DNA of 64,000 nt from an uncultured Ruminococcus sp. Lineage in GTDB: Bacteria; Bacillota; Clostridia; Oscillospirales; Acutalibacteraceae. The position numbers and the translations under genes are program-made. Under the pieces are notes generated by a model that saw only the letters and a program-made list of their open reading frames with translations, did not search any database and was not told the origin of the DNA. Where the stretch lies: NCBI GenBank assembly GCA_902800005.1, contig CADCCP010000001.1, positions 22,626 through 86,625 of the forward strand. Reading direction: 5' to 3'. Shown in pieces: positions 40,739 through 49,992 of the stretch; positions within the stretch are counted from its first letter, which is position 1; every line of letters begins with the position of its first letter.

Positions 40739-43432
40739 TTAAAGTGAATTGTACATATCGGTCAAATTCTGTATAAGAGCCTTTGCTTTCTGTTCCTTTG
40801 CTTTTATGTCGTCAATGACTTTCTGAGGAGCTTTTGAAATGAATTTCTCATTGCCGAGTTTAGCCTGAAGGAAAGAAAGGTCTTTTTCAGCTTTTGCAAG
40901 TTCTTTTTGAATTCTGTCTTTTTCCTTGTCAACGTCAACGAGTTCAGCCAAAGGCATATAGATCTTAGCATCAGCCGTAGCAATGCTTACCATTCCTTTG
41001 GTGTCGTTGAGGTCTGTCGAAGTGACTTCAACGGAAGATGCACCGGCAAGGCGGATAAGAAAGTCTTTTGCCGGAGCGTACATTTCGGGAACGTCTGTAA
41101 CGATAGTGATGTGAGCCTTTTTGGAGTTCGGCACTTTGAGTTCTGCACGGTTTTCACGGACGGCTTTAATGCTGTCCATGATTCTCTCCATGACTTTTTC
41201 ATCATTGGGGAAAGCAAGTTCATCTTTGAAAACAGGGAATTTTTGAAGCATTAAGTAGCCTTTTTCATGTGGGAGAGCCTGATAAATTTCCTCTGTGATG
41301 AACGGCATGAAGGGGTGGAGAAGTTTCAGTGATTCCGTGAGAACGTAGCAAAGGACATTTTCAACATCTTTCTTTCTCTGTTCATCGGAGCCGTTGAGGT
41401 AAATTTTAGAAAGTTCAATGTACCAGTCACAGAAGCTGTACCAGATGAAATCATATATTTTCTGTGCAGCAATACCCATATCGAACTGTTCCATGTTATA
41501 GGTGACTTCTTTGACAAGTGTATTGAGTTTTGAAAGGATCCATTTATCTTCAAGAAGAAGATTTTCGGGCAACTCAACTTTATCAATGGTCATGTTCATG
41601 AGCAGGAAACGGGAAGCATTCCAAATCTTGTTGTTAAAGTTACGGGTGGAAAGTATTTTTTCCTCACTGTAACGCATATCATTTCCGGGGGAACTGCCTT
41701 GAACAAGCATGAATCTTAAAGCATCAGCACCGTATTTTTCAATGACTTCAAGGGGATCAATGCCGTTTCCGAGAGATTTGGACATTTTTCTTCCCTGACT
41801 GTCACGGACGATACCGTGAATAACGACTGTATCAAAAGGCGGTTTACCTGTGTAGGCAAGTCCGGAGAAGATCATTCTGCTTACCCAGAAGCCGATTATA
41901 TCATAACCTGTAACGAGAGTGCTTGTAGGATAGAAATATTTGTAGTCCTCTGAATTTTCATTGGGCCAGCCCAATATTGAGAAAGGCCACAATGCAGACG
42001 AGAACCATGTATCAAGTGTATCGGGGTCTTGAGTGAGGTTTGTACTGCCGCATTTCTGACACTTACAGGGAGCGGATTTTGCGACATTGGTTTCACCGCA
42101 GTCATCACAATACCATGCAGGAATACGGTGTCCCCACCACAACTGACGGGAGATACACCAGTCACGAGTATTTTTCATCCAGTTGAGATAGATTTTAGTA
42201 AACCTTTCGGGAACGAATTTTATCTCACCGTCAAGAACGGCTTGAACAGCGGGTTCTGCAAGAGATTTCATGCGAACGAACCATTGCTTTGAGATCATGG
42301 GTTCGATAGTCGTATGACAGCGGTAACAAGTGCCGACATCATGTTTCAAGTCCTCTATTTCTTTGAGAAGTCCGAGTTCGGTAAGGTCTGCAACAACGGC
42401 TTTTCTTGCCTGAGCGGTAGTCATGCCGGCATATTTGCCGCAGTCGAGAACTTCGGGTTCATCTTCGGCGGCGTGGCCGCTTGCAATGAGTTCTTTATAT
42501 GCTTTGACATCTTCTGCACCCGTCATGTGACCGTCATAAGTGAAACATCTGACAGCAGGCAAATTATGACGTAAACCAACTTCAAAGTCATTCGGATCGT
42601 GTGCAGGAGTTATTTTAACTACACCTGTACCTTTTTCCATGTCGGCGTGTTCATCGCATACGATAGGGATTTCTTTATTTATAAGAGGGAGAATCGCATG
42701 ACAGCCGTGAAGATGTTTGTATCTTTCATCTTCTGCATTGATGGCTACAGCGGTATCACCGAGCATAGTTTCGGGACGGGTTGTAGCTATTTCGAGAAAT
42801 TCTCCTGTTTCCTTGACGGGATAGAGGATATGCCAGAAATGACCGTTTTGTTCTTCATATTCAACTTCCGCATCGGAGATCGATGTACAGCATTTCGGAC
42901 ACCAGTTGACCATTCTGTTGCCACGATATATCTTTTTTTCGTTATAGAGTTTTGTAAAGACTTCGAGAACGGCATTTGAACATTGTTCATCCATTGTGAA
43001 ATGTTCTCTTTTCCAGTCGCATGAAGAACCGAGAGTTCTGAGCTGAGTAACGATCCTGTTGCCGAACTTTTCTTTCCAAGCCCAAGCACGTTCCATAAAT
43101 TTATCTCTGCCGAGGTCTTCTTTTGTCAGACCTTCGGAACGCATTTGTTCAACGATTTTCGCTTCTGTTGCAATAGCGGCATGGTCTGTACCGGGGATCC
43201 ACAGTGCAGAATAGCCCTGCATTCTCTTGAAACGAATGAGAATATCTTGTAAAGTGTTGTCAACGGCGTGTCCCATGTGAAGCTGTCCCGTTACGTTGGG
43301 TGGGGGCATGGCTATGGAATAGGATTTTTTATTGCTGTCGGGTTCTGCACCGAAACAGCCGTCATTTTCCCACTGCTGATAGATTTTTTTTTCGGTATCA
43401 GAGGGGTTATATGTTTTTGGGAGTTCGTTCAA
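40739..43432 (-). CDS. valS: Valyl-tRNA synthetase
   Basis: 897 residues, normal length. HIGH motif HMGH at 52-55 and KMSKS at GRKMSKSLGNGIDP; a zinc-type pair in CYRCHTTIEPMI and CQKCGS; a C-terminal coiled-coil arm (KEKDRIQKELAKAEKDLSFL) that binds tRNA. The start is TTG at 43432 behind AAAGGGG. It lies 15 bases after ileS on the same strand, so both synthetases are co-transcribed. No T-box leader is present. Confidence 0.97.
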   Translation of the reverse strand: MNELPKTYNPSDTEKKIYQQWENDGCFGAEPDSNKKSYSIAMPPPNVTGQLHMGHAVDNTLQDILIRFKRMQGYSALWIPGTDHAAIATEAKIVEQMRSEGLTKEDLGRDKFMERAWAWKEKFGNRIVTQLRTLGSSCDWKREHFTMDEQCSNAVLEVFTKLYNEKKIYRGNRMVNWCPKCCTSISDAEVEYEEQNGHFWHILYPVKETGEFLEIATTRPETMLGDTAVAINAEDERYKHLHGCHAILPLINKEIPIVCDEHADMEKGTGVVKITPAHDPNDFEVGLRHNLPAVRCFTYDGHMTGAEDVKAYKELIASGHAAEDEPEVLDCGKYAGMTTAQARKAVVADLTELGLLKEIEDLKHDVGTCYRCHTTIEPMISKQWFVRMKSLAEPAVQAVLDGEIKFVPERFTKIYLNWMKNTRDWCISRQLWWGHRIPAWYCDDCGETNVAKSAPCKCQKCGSTNLTQDPDTLDTWFSSALWPFSILGWPNENSEDYKYFYPTSTLVTGYDIIGFWVSRMIFSGLAYTGKPPFDTVVIHGIVRDSQGRKMSKSLGNGIDPLEVIEKYGADALRFMLVQGSSPGNDMRYSEEKILSTRNFNNKIWNASRFLLMNMTIDKVELPENLLLEDKWILSKLNTLVKEVTYNMEQFDMGIAAQKIYDFIWYSFCDWYIELSKIYLNGSDEQRKKDVENVLCYVLTESLKLLHPFMPFITEEIYQALPHEKGYLMLQKFPVFKDELAFPNDEKVMERIMDSIKAVRENRAELKVPNSKKAHITIVTDVPEMYAPAKDFLIRLAGASSVEVTSTDLNDTKGMVSIATADAKIYMPLAELVDVDKEKDRIQKELAKAEKDLSFLQAKLGNEKFISKAPQKVIDDIKAKEQKAKALIQNLTDMYNSL

Positions 43433-43447
43433 TTTATATATCCCCTT

Positions 43448-46400
43448 TCAAATTTTCTTTGTACTTACAGTAACTTTTCTTCCGTCATCGTATTCGATCT
43501 CATAGGAAACTTCGGGTTCATCAATAACGGCGATTTTACCGAGTGTTTCACTGCAAATATGATCTGTCCATGCTGTCGGATAGTCACCTTTGAGTTCAAG
43601 CAGAATGTTATCTGTAATTTCACATTCCATTTTACGTCTTGTATCCTGAATACTTCTGATAATGTCACGCACAAAGCCTTCATCACGGAGTTCATCTGTG
43701 ATAGTCAGGTCAAGTGAAACGACAATGCCCTTGTCACTTGAAACGTGCTGACCTTCTTTTGCATGGTAGGTGACAAGTATGATTTCACTGTCAAAAGTTT
43801 TTTCTTCGCCGTTGATTTCAAGGACAGCACCATCTGCTGTAAGTTTAAATTTATTTGTCTTAACGGCTTTTATGATATTCGGGATATTGTCGGGATAACG
43901 GTTTCTTATCTCGTTGAAGTTCGGAGCATACTTGACTTCAGCGACACTTCCGACATCTTCAAGAATCTCGACGTTTTTGACATTGAGTTCTTCGGCGATA
44001 ATATCTTTAAAGCTCTCAACAACTGCATTGTCTTTTTTATCTGAGAGGATAACTCTGAGAGTGCTGAGGGGCTGACGGTTTTTAACTTTATTCTTATTTC
44101 TGATAGAACGTGCAAGATAAATGACATTGCGAACAAGAGTTACTTGTTCAAGGAGTTCATCATCTTTGAAGTTTTCGGGGATAACGGGGAAGTCTGCAAG
44201 ATGTACGGAAAATTCTCCCGTCAATGTCTGATAGACTTTTTCGGAGATGATAGGAGCAACAGGTGCAAAGAGTTTTGTCATGTTGACAAGGACATAATAA
44301 AGTGTTTCATAAGCATTTTTCTTGTCCTGAGTCATTTCCTTTTCCCAGAAACGCCTTCTTGAACGGCGGATAAACCAGTTTGTCAAGCCGTCCACGAGGT
44401 CAATGAGTTTATCAACGTATCTGTTGACTTGGTAATTGTCCATGTTTACGGTGATGTAATCGGTAACTTCATAGAGTTTAGCCAACATCCACCTGTCAAG
44501 CTGATTGTCGCTTGTGGGGGGAGTGAGAGTTTCGGGGCGGAAATCATCTATATTTGCATAAGAGATGAAGAAGTTGCAAGCATTCCAATAAGGAAGGATA
44601 ATTTGCTGATAAGCGTCTTGGATACCGGCATCATCAAAGAGAAGATCGCCGATAAGCATAGCATTAGTCTGATAGAGATACAGACGGAAAGCATCTGTAC
44701 CGTAGTTTTTCATAAGGAGCATGGGGTCTGTATAGTTCTTTGAAGACTTGGAAAGTTTCTTTCCGTCTTTTGCAAGGATAGTACCGTGAACGATACAGTT
44801 CGAGAAACAGGGCTTATCAAAGAGTGCAACGGAGAGAACATGGAGATAGTAGAACCAACAACGAATCTGACCGGTGTATTCAACGATAAAATCACTCGGG
44901 AAGTGAGAGTCGAACCACTCTTTGTTTTCAAAGGGATAGTGTTTCTGAGCGAAAGGCACAGAACCGCTTTCAAACCAGCAATCGAGAACTTCGGGAACTC
45001 TTACTTTTGTACCGGTACAGCCCTCGCAAGTGCAGGGGAAAGTAACTTTATCCATGAACTGACGGTGCAGGTTTTCAAGACGGATACCGCTGTATTGTTC
45101 TATCTCGTCAATGCTGCCCAAAACAGTTCTGTCACCGCACTTGTCACATTCCCAAATAGGAATAGGAGTAGACCAGTAACGGTTACGGGAGATATTCCAG
45201 TCACGAGCATTTTCAAGCCACTTTCCGAAACGACCGTGCTTGATGGTTTCGGGAATCCAGTTTATATCTTCGTTATACTGAATGAGTTTATCTTTTATCT
45301 TGCCGATATTGAAGTACCAAGCATCCATAGCCTTGTATATAAGGGGACGTTTACATCTCCAACAATGCGGATAGTTATGTTCGATAGTGCCGTCAGCAAC
45401 GGCTTTATTGTTGTCATAGAGGAAACGGATAACGGTCGGGTTCATTTCGATGACATTCTTTTCACCGTTCTCGTCATAGAAGTCTGTAACTTCTTTTGTA
45501 AATCTGCCCTTTTCGTCAACGGGATTGACAAGGGGGATATTATTATTCTTACAAGTCCAATAGTCATCTTCACCGAAAGCGGGAGCTGTATGGACGATGC
45601 CGACACCTTCATCAGAACCGACATAGTCTGCTGTAACAACTTTGAAGGCTGTACCCTTGAGATTTTCAAAATACGGGAATAAAGGCTCATATTCAATGCC
45701 TACAAGGTCAGTACCCTTACATTCTTTTACGATAACGGGCTTTTCACCGAAAATCTTTGTATATTTTGAAAGTACATTTGTGCAGGCAATGAAAATTTCT
45801 TCGCCTACATCTACAAATGAATAGTCGAGATTTTCGCCGACAGCAAGACACAAGTTAGAGGGGAGAGTCCACGGAGTAGTTGTCCATGCAAGGAAATAAA
45901 CGGTTTTGCCGTCAATGACTTCATCGGTCTTGAATTTGGCAATTATCCATCTGTCCTGACGGGGACGGGTGGAATCTGATTCTCTCGTATCGGAGATGGA
46001 GAGAGATGTTTCACAGTGAGTACAGTAGGGAGTTACACGGTAATCTCTGTAAATAAGTCCCTTGTCATAGCACTGCTTGAAAGCCCACATGACACTTTCC
46101 ATGAAAGTAGGGTTCATGGTCTTGTAAGCACCGTCATAGTCTACCCAGCGAGCCATCATTTCAACGTATTCTTTCCAGGCTTCATTGTTGCCGGAAACTA
46201 TCTCATAGCACTTGTCATTGAATTTGTCAATGCCGAGAGAGTTTTCAATGATGTTCTTGTCGTTAATGCCGAGTTGAACTTCCGCTTGATTTTCGATAGG
46301 CAAGCCGTGACAATCCCAGCCCCATACACGAGGAACTTTATAGCCACGCATGGTCTGATAACGAGCCACCATGTCTTTAATGAAAGATACAAGGATAGTA

Positions 46401-46570
46401 CCGTGATGAGGTCTGCCTGTGGGGAAGGGAGGGCCGTCATAAAAGACCTTTTCACCTTTGGCTTCTTTTTCAACGGACTTTTCAAAGACCTTGTTTTCTT
46501 TCCAGAATTTAAGGACATAGTCCTGAATTTCCGAAATATTCGGTTTTCCTGCCAGTTGTTCGTATTTCAT
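43448..46570 (-). CDS. ileS: Isoleucyl-tRNA synthetase, eukaryote-like (type 2)
   Basis: 1040 residues, the length of the long type-2 IleRS, whose members tend to be naturally less sensitive to mupirocin. The HIGH region reads PHHGT (55-58), with Thr in place of the last His, and the KMSKS loop is KKLSKSSKNY. Editing domain and C-terminal anticodon region are present. ATG 46570 has AGGGTGA upstream; longer frames from 46693 run through the promoter and the PadR terminator and are rejected. Operon with valS. Regulated by a plain sigma-A promoter, not by a T-box. Confidence 0.95.
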   Translation of the reverse strand: MKYEQLAGKPNISEIQDYVLKFWKENKVFEKSVEKEAKGEKVFYDGPPFPTGRPHHGTILVSFIKDMVARYQTMRGYKVPRVWGWDCHGLPIENQAEVQLGINDKNIIENSLGIDKFNDKCYEIVSGNNEAWKEYVEMMARWVDYDGAYKTMNPTFMESVMWAFKQCYDKGLIYRDYRVTPYCTHCETSLSISDTRESDSTRPRQDRWIIAKFKTDEVIDGKTVYFLAWTTTPWTLPSNLCLAVGENLDYSFVDVGEEIFIACTNVLSKYTKIFGEKPVIVKECKGTDLVGIEYEPLFPYFENLKGTAFKVVTADYVGSDEGVGIVHTAPAFGEDDYWTCKNNNIPLVNPVDEKGRFTKEVTDFYDENGEKNVIEMNPTVIRFLYDNNKAVADGTIEHNYPHCWRCKRPLIYKAMDAWYFNIGKIKDKLIQYNEDINWIPETIKHGRFGKWLENARDWNISRNRYWSTPIPIWECDKCGDRTVLGSIDEIEQYSGIRLENLHRQFMDKVTFPCTCEGCTGTKVRVPEVLDCWFESGSVPFAQKHYPFENKEWFDSHFPSDFIVEYTGQIRCWFYYLHVLSVALFDKPCFSNCIVHGTILAKDGKKLSKSSKNYTDPMLLMKNYGTDAFRLYLYQTNAMLIGDLLFDDAGIQDAYQQIILPYWNACNFFISYANIDDFRPETLTPPTSDNQLDRWMLAKLYEVTDYITVNMDNYQVNRYVDKLIDLVDGLTNWFIRRSRRRFWEKEMTQDKKNAYETLYYVLVNMTKLFAPVAPIISEKVYQTLTGEFSVHLADFPVIPENFKDDELLEQVTLVRNVIYLARSIRNKNKVKNRQPLSTLRVILSDKKDNAVVESFKDIIAEELNVKNVEILEDVGSVAEVKYAPNFNEIRNRYPDNIPNIIKAVKTNKFKLTADGAVLEINGEEKTFDSEIILVTYHAKEGQHVSSDKGIVVSLDLTITDELRDEGFVRDIIRSIQDTRRKMECEITDNILLELKGDYPTAWTDHICSETLGKIAVIDEPEVSYEIEYDDGRKVTVSTKKI

Positions 46571-46629
46571 TCTTTCGATCACCCTTTTTTCTTGATTTGT
46601 ATATAATACATCAGTATCTATTGTATAAC

Positions 46630-46658
46630 TCTCATCTTTTTTTGTCAAGAAAAAAGAG
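46630..46658 (-). promoter_or_regulatory. Sigma-A type promoter for ileS-valS
   Basis: On the minus strand TTGACA (46653-46658), 17 bases, TACAAT (46630-46635). The -35 directly abuts the T tract of the padR terminator. Confidence 0.82.
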
Positions 46659-46693
46659 TACATTTCAGGAAGAAATGTACTCTGAAAGTTCAT
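46659..46693 (-). terminator. Terminator of the PadR gene
   Basis: AGAGTACATTT (46665-46675) pairs with AAATGTACTCT (46683-46693), T run on the minus strand at 46660-46664. Confidence 0.85.
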
Positions 46694-46695
46694 AT

Positions 46696-47055
46696 TCAGT
46701 TGACACCGCCGATAAACCTGTCCACAGCGAGCAGGAGTTCACAGTATTTTTTCAGGAGGAAGTCAAGATGATTCCTGCCTTTGTCAGTGATGGTGTAATA
46801 GTTGCGTGTGCGGTGACTTTCGGTGATCTCTTGGGAGTATTCGGTGATATAGCCGTTTTGTTGGAGCTTGTACAGTATCGGATAGAGGAAGTTGAGTGTA
46901 TAGGCATGGTCACTTCTCTTTTCAAGCTCCTGAGAGAGCCGATAAGCATACATGGGCTTTTCGCTGAGCAGGATCAGGACGATCATAGGACTGACAGAGC
47001 GTTTGAAATTGTCCTCAAATGAAGTTGCTTTATTGTTTTCGGCAGTTCTGCTCAT
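46696..47055 (-). CDS. PadR-family transcriptional regulator
   Basis: 119 residues. Winged helix with SVSPMIVLILLSEKPMYAYR, LNFLYPILYKLQQNGYITEY and NYYTITDKGRNHLDFLLKK, the typical PadR helix-wing order, followed by a short C-terminal helix for dimerisation. PadR proteins usually repress neighbouring transporter or membrane genes in response to small molecules. The nearest candidate targets are itself and the PAP2 gene upstream; nothing in the sequence decides. RBS AAAGGACGG. Confidence 0.92.
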   Translation of the reverse strand: MSRTAENNKATSFEDNFKRSVSPMIVLILLSEKPMYAYRLSQELEKRSDHAYTLNFLYPILYKLQQNGYITEYSQEITESHRTRNYYTITDKGRNHLDFLLKKYCELLLAVDRFIGGVN

Positions 47056-47173
47056 ACAGACACCGTCCTTTCCGTAAATGTGAAGTTATTGCTACTATTA
47101 TATCAGAAAATTTTGATTTATTCAACAGATATTGTGTAAAAAAAGTATGAAAAAAACATTGAAAAAAATTAAG

Positions 47174-47199
47174 AAACGGAACATACCGGTATGTTCCGT
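47174..47199 (-). terminator. Terminator of the PAP2 gene
   Basis: ACGGAACATA (47176-47185) pairs with TATGTTCCGT (47190-47199), loop CCGG, then T-rich DNA on the minus strand. Confidence 0.82.
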
Positions 47200-47206
47200 C
47201 GGGGAT

Positions 47207-47749
47207 TCAAAAGACGAAGTCAAAAAATGGGATATAAGCAGAAACCGGTACGGCAACACAGCCGCAGATTACACCGAACAATGCACCTGCAATTACATCT
47301 GTCGGGTAATGCACGAGAAGATACATTCTGGAGAAAGCCATGAGAGCAGCAAAGATGAATACAGGGATAAACAACTGCTGACACATGAAGAACATCACGA
47401 CAGAAACTGCAAATGATGAGGAGGAGTGACCTGAAGGAAAGGAGTAGTGAGGGGGATTTTCGATCAGAAGATATTCTTCAAAGGACTTGTTGCAGGGACG
47501 GACACGGCCGACGATATGTTTTATGGTGACCTCACCGCCGAGCCATGTGAAGCATAGGGCAACAAGTATGGTAAAGCCTGTTATCCGCCACCTGTTCATG
47601 ACAAGGAAGGGAGCTGCAAATACAAACCATATATAACCGTGATTGCCGACAGTGGTTATGAGTATCATGATCTTATTGAGCAGAGAAGTTCTTTTATGAG
47701 TAAGGTTGAGAAGTATTTTTTCATCCCAAGCCTGAATTTTTTCAAGCAT
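47207..47749 (-). CDS. PAP2-family membrane phosphatase
   Basis: 180 residues, five to six TM helices. The three catalytic motifs are complete: KHIVGRVRP (K-x6-RP), PSGHSSSSF (PSGH) and SRMYLLVHYPTD (SR-x5-HxxxD). Likely recycles undecaprenyl pyrophosphate or acts on phosphatidic acid; the family alone does not tell. AGGGTG is well placed before ATG 47749. Confidence 0.94.
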   Translation of the reverse strand: MLEKIQAWDEKILLNLTHKRTSLLNKIMILITTVGNHGYIWFVFAAPFLVMNRWRITGFTILVALCFTWLGGEVTIKHIVGRVRPCNKSFEEYLLIENPPHYSFPSGHSSSSFAVSVVMFFMCQQLFIPVFIFAALMAFSRMYLLVHYPTDVIAGALFGVICGCVAVPVSAYIPFFDFVF

Positions 47750-47930
47750 ATTTTATTCACCCTTTTAAAGTTACAAAGATGTTACCTATATTATATCACA
47801 ATGATTTGACATTTTCAAATATATTATTTGGATATGGAAGAAATTTTTTGCAGGATAATTCCCCAAAATGTGTTTTTATGGCGAACAAATGTGTTATCAT
47901 AAAAAACAGAGAGATCATGGAGGTTAAAAT

Positions 47931-48348
47931 GTGAACAAACTTGGAAAATATCTTGAAAGTGCATTCACCAGCATGAAAATTGCATACAGAAAGACCGAAA
48001 ATCCGAATCAGTTGGTATATAAGATCGACTTTCCCGACAGCGGCATTTTTTTTCGGTACTGTGACATTGGTGATAGATGAGATGTTCTGTGCGGAGATCA
48101 GTGCATTCATTGCAAGGGGAATAACGGAAGACAAGCGTTCTGCGGTGCTTGAAGAGATGAACGAAGTGAATGACGGAGTACGTCTGATAAACGTGTGCAT
48201 GGACAGGAATCATGATGTTTATTCTTATCAGCAGTTCATACTTGCAGGTGACGAGCATATAATGTGCAAGCAGATAATCATGAATCTGGTAGTTTTTTAT
48301 GACCTCCACAAAAGAGCAGCAGAAAAAATATACCGCCTTATATCCTGA
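47931..48348 (+). pseudogene. Frameshifted gene, YbjN/chaperone-like size, T8 run
   Basis: A GTG at 47931 with GGAGG seven bases upstream opens a frame that stops at 48080. From about 48050 the sense continues one base over to the stop at 48348. The join is in a run of eight T (about 48046-48053): with seven T the frame would read ...FPDSGIFFGTVTLVIDEMF... and give one 138-residue protein. The joined product is an alpha/beta protein of the size and feel of YbjN or type III chaperone-like folds. Reasons could be a sequencing error, phase variation, transcript slippage or real decay. Terminator at 48332-48369 is intact. Confidence 0.65.
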
Positions 48349-48369
48349 ATGGGATGAAGGCGGTTTTTG
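48332..48369 (+). terminator. Terminator of the frameshifted gene
   Basis: ACCGCCTT (48332-48339) pairs with AAGGCGGT (48357-48364), followed by TTTT. The stop codon lies in the loop. Confidence 0.8.
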
Positions 48370-48373
48370 GATT

Positions 48374-49333
48374 TTAAAGGAGTTTTCCCGCACCCGCTGC
48401 CACGCAGTCGAGCGGCTGGTCTGCGATCTTTACGGGAAGTGATATTTTTTGTGACAGATATAGGTCAATGCCCCGAAGCAAAGCCCCGCCGCCTGTCAAT
48501 GTCAGACCGTTGTCGAGAATATCGGCAGACAGTTCGGGAGGTGTGTTTTCAAGGACTTTCCGGACACTTTGGGCGATGCGTTCAAGTGATAAGCTGAGAG
48601 CCTCGCATACATCTGAAGATGAGACTTTTATCTCACTTGAAAGTCCTTTTTGATTTCTGCCGCTGACGTTCATGTAAGTCAGCTTTTTGTCGGCAGACAG
48701 GGAGGCACAGCCGATGTTTATTTTTATCTGTTCGGCAGTATTTGTGCCGACAGTAAGATGATATTTGTTTTTGATATAGTTTTCAATGTCACGGTCGAAT
48801 GCATCACCGCCTGCTTTGACAGAATCCGATACGACTATATCGCCTGACGAGATGACAGCAGTTTCAGATGTGCCGCCGCCTATATCGAGTACCATGCAGC
48901 CGACGGGACTTTTTATGTCAAGACCTGCACCGAGAGCCGCTGCAAGCGGTTCTTCAAGAATATCAGCCTGTCTTGCATAAAGGGAAGAGATAACGTCCTC
49001 AGCGGCAATTTTTTCGACTTCGGTACTGCATGACGGTACACAGACGATTATATTATGACGTGAAAAGAAGCTGTGTTTGACAGCTTTTTTTATAAAGCCG
49101 TCAAGCATCTGTGAAGTGATGGCAGTATCTGTGACAACGCCGTTTTTGAGAGGGCGTATGACCTGAACATTTTGCGGAGTCCTGCCTGTCATGTTTTTGG
49201 CATCAACGCCTACAGCTATCACGCTGTTATTTTTGGTACTGACGGCAACTACAGAAGGTTCTCTGAGTACGATGCCTTTTCCTTTTAAATATATGACGGT
49301 GTTAGCCGTTCCGAGATCGATTCCGATATCCAA
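48374..49333 (-). CDS. MreB/Mbl-family rod-shape actin homologue
   Basis: 319 residues. Actin-like ATPase: IGIDLGTANTVIYLKGKG (phosphate 1), LDIGGGTSETAVIS (phosphate 2), LTGGGALLRGIDLYL (adenosine). MreB filaments guide lateral wall synthesis. Start at TTG 49333, which follows AAGGAG at eight bases; longer frames run back into the dut gene and are rejected. It is slightly short at the C-terminus compared with the usual 330-345. Located 14 bases after dut without mreC or mreD, so this is probably a paralogue outside the main mre operon. Confidence 0.9.
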   Translation of the reverse strand: MDIGIDLGTANTVIYLKGKGIVLREPSVVAVSTKNNSVIAVGVDAKNMTGRTPQNVQVIRPLKNGVVTDTAITSQMLDGFIKKAVKHSFFSRHNIIVCVPSCSTEVEKIAAEDVISSLYARQADILEEPLAAALGAGLDIKSPVGCMVLDIGGGTSETAVISSGDIVVSDSVKAGGDAFDRDIENYIKNKYHLTVGTNTAEQIKINIGCASLSADKKLTYMNVSGRNQKGLSSEIKVSSSDVCEALSLSLERIAQSVRKVLENTPPELSADILDNGLTLTGGGALLRGIDLYLSQKISLPVKIADQPLDCVAAGAGKLL

Positions 49334-49346
49334 ATTGATCCACTCC

Positions 49347-49787
49347 TTAAAGTTTGCCGCTTGAGCCGAAGCCGCCCTCACCTCTAACGGTATCGGAAAG
49401 TTCATCGGCTTCCATGAAGTCGGCAAGCACCACAGGCATTATGACCATTTGTGCGATCCTCTCATCGGGCTGAACGGTATAGGGCTTGTCGGACACGTTG
49501 CACAAGCCGACACATATCTCACCTCTGTAGTCGCTGTCAACGACACCGACACTGTTGGAAAGAGTAATGCCGTGTTTTACGCCGAGACCGCTCCTTGCAA
49601 ACAAAAAAGCAGCCATATCGGGCTTAGGCATTTCGATGGCGATACCTGTAGGAATTTTTGCAAGCTGTGAAGGCTCTATTGTAACAGCTTCGTCTATGCA
49701 GGCATAGAGGTCTGCACCTGCGGAAAACTCTGTTGCTCTTTTGGGAATGATGGCATTTTCCCTGAGTTTTTTTATTTTAACTGTCAT
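49347..49787 (-). CDS. dut: dUTP diphosphatase
   Basis: 146 residues, standard trimeric dUTPase. Motifs: AGADLYAC (1), FARSGLGVKHGI (2), GVVDSDYRGEI (3), QPDERIAQMVI (4) and GEGGFGSSGK (5) in order. Hydrolyses dUTP to dUMP and keeps uracil out of DNA. Co-directional with mreB-like gene downstream by 14 bases. ATG 49787 with AAAGGAA upstream. Confidence 0.97.
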   Translation of the reverse strand: MTVKIKKLRENAIIPKRATEFSAGADLYACIDEAVTIEPSQLAKIPTGIAIEMPKPDMAAFLFARSGLGVKHGITLSNSVGVVDSDYRGEICVGLCNVSDKPYTVQPDERIAQMVIMPVVLADFMEADELSDTVRGEGGFGSSGKL

Positions 49788-49862
49788 AAAAACATTCCTT
49801 TCAAAAATAAATACTTTTTCATGTTTTTCTTAAAGATAACATAAATGAAATGTCAAGTCAAG

Positions 49863-49902
49863 AAAAAAAATCTGCCCGTTTGGACTCGGACAGATTTTTT
49901 TT
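49863..49902. terminator. A/T-flanked hairpin terminator after the anti-sigma gene
   Basis: AAAAAAAATCTG pairs with CAGATTTTTTTT. It can terminate on either strand; on the minus strand it ends the sigma/anti-sigma transcript. A further stem GGTACA/TGTACC lies at about 49917-49935. Confidence 0.75.
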
Positions 49903-49992
49903 ATTCGGTACACTCAGGGTAAAAATGACTGTACCGCTTGCAAGCTGTTAAAAATGAGGAATCAGGATTGATAAAGGTTTCTCATTTATTAT

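Noticed and set aside
44786-45682. Long plus-strand open frame of 298 codons inside ileS
   Set aside because: It is the antisense shadow of a strongly conserved synthetase, without ribosome site or recognisable product.
46571-46695. T-box leader for ileS
   Set aside because: The predicted leader is only about 50 nt with no specifier loop or TGGN antiterminator; the hairpin there ends padR.
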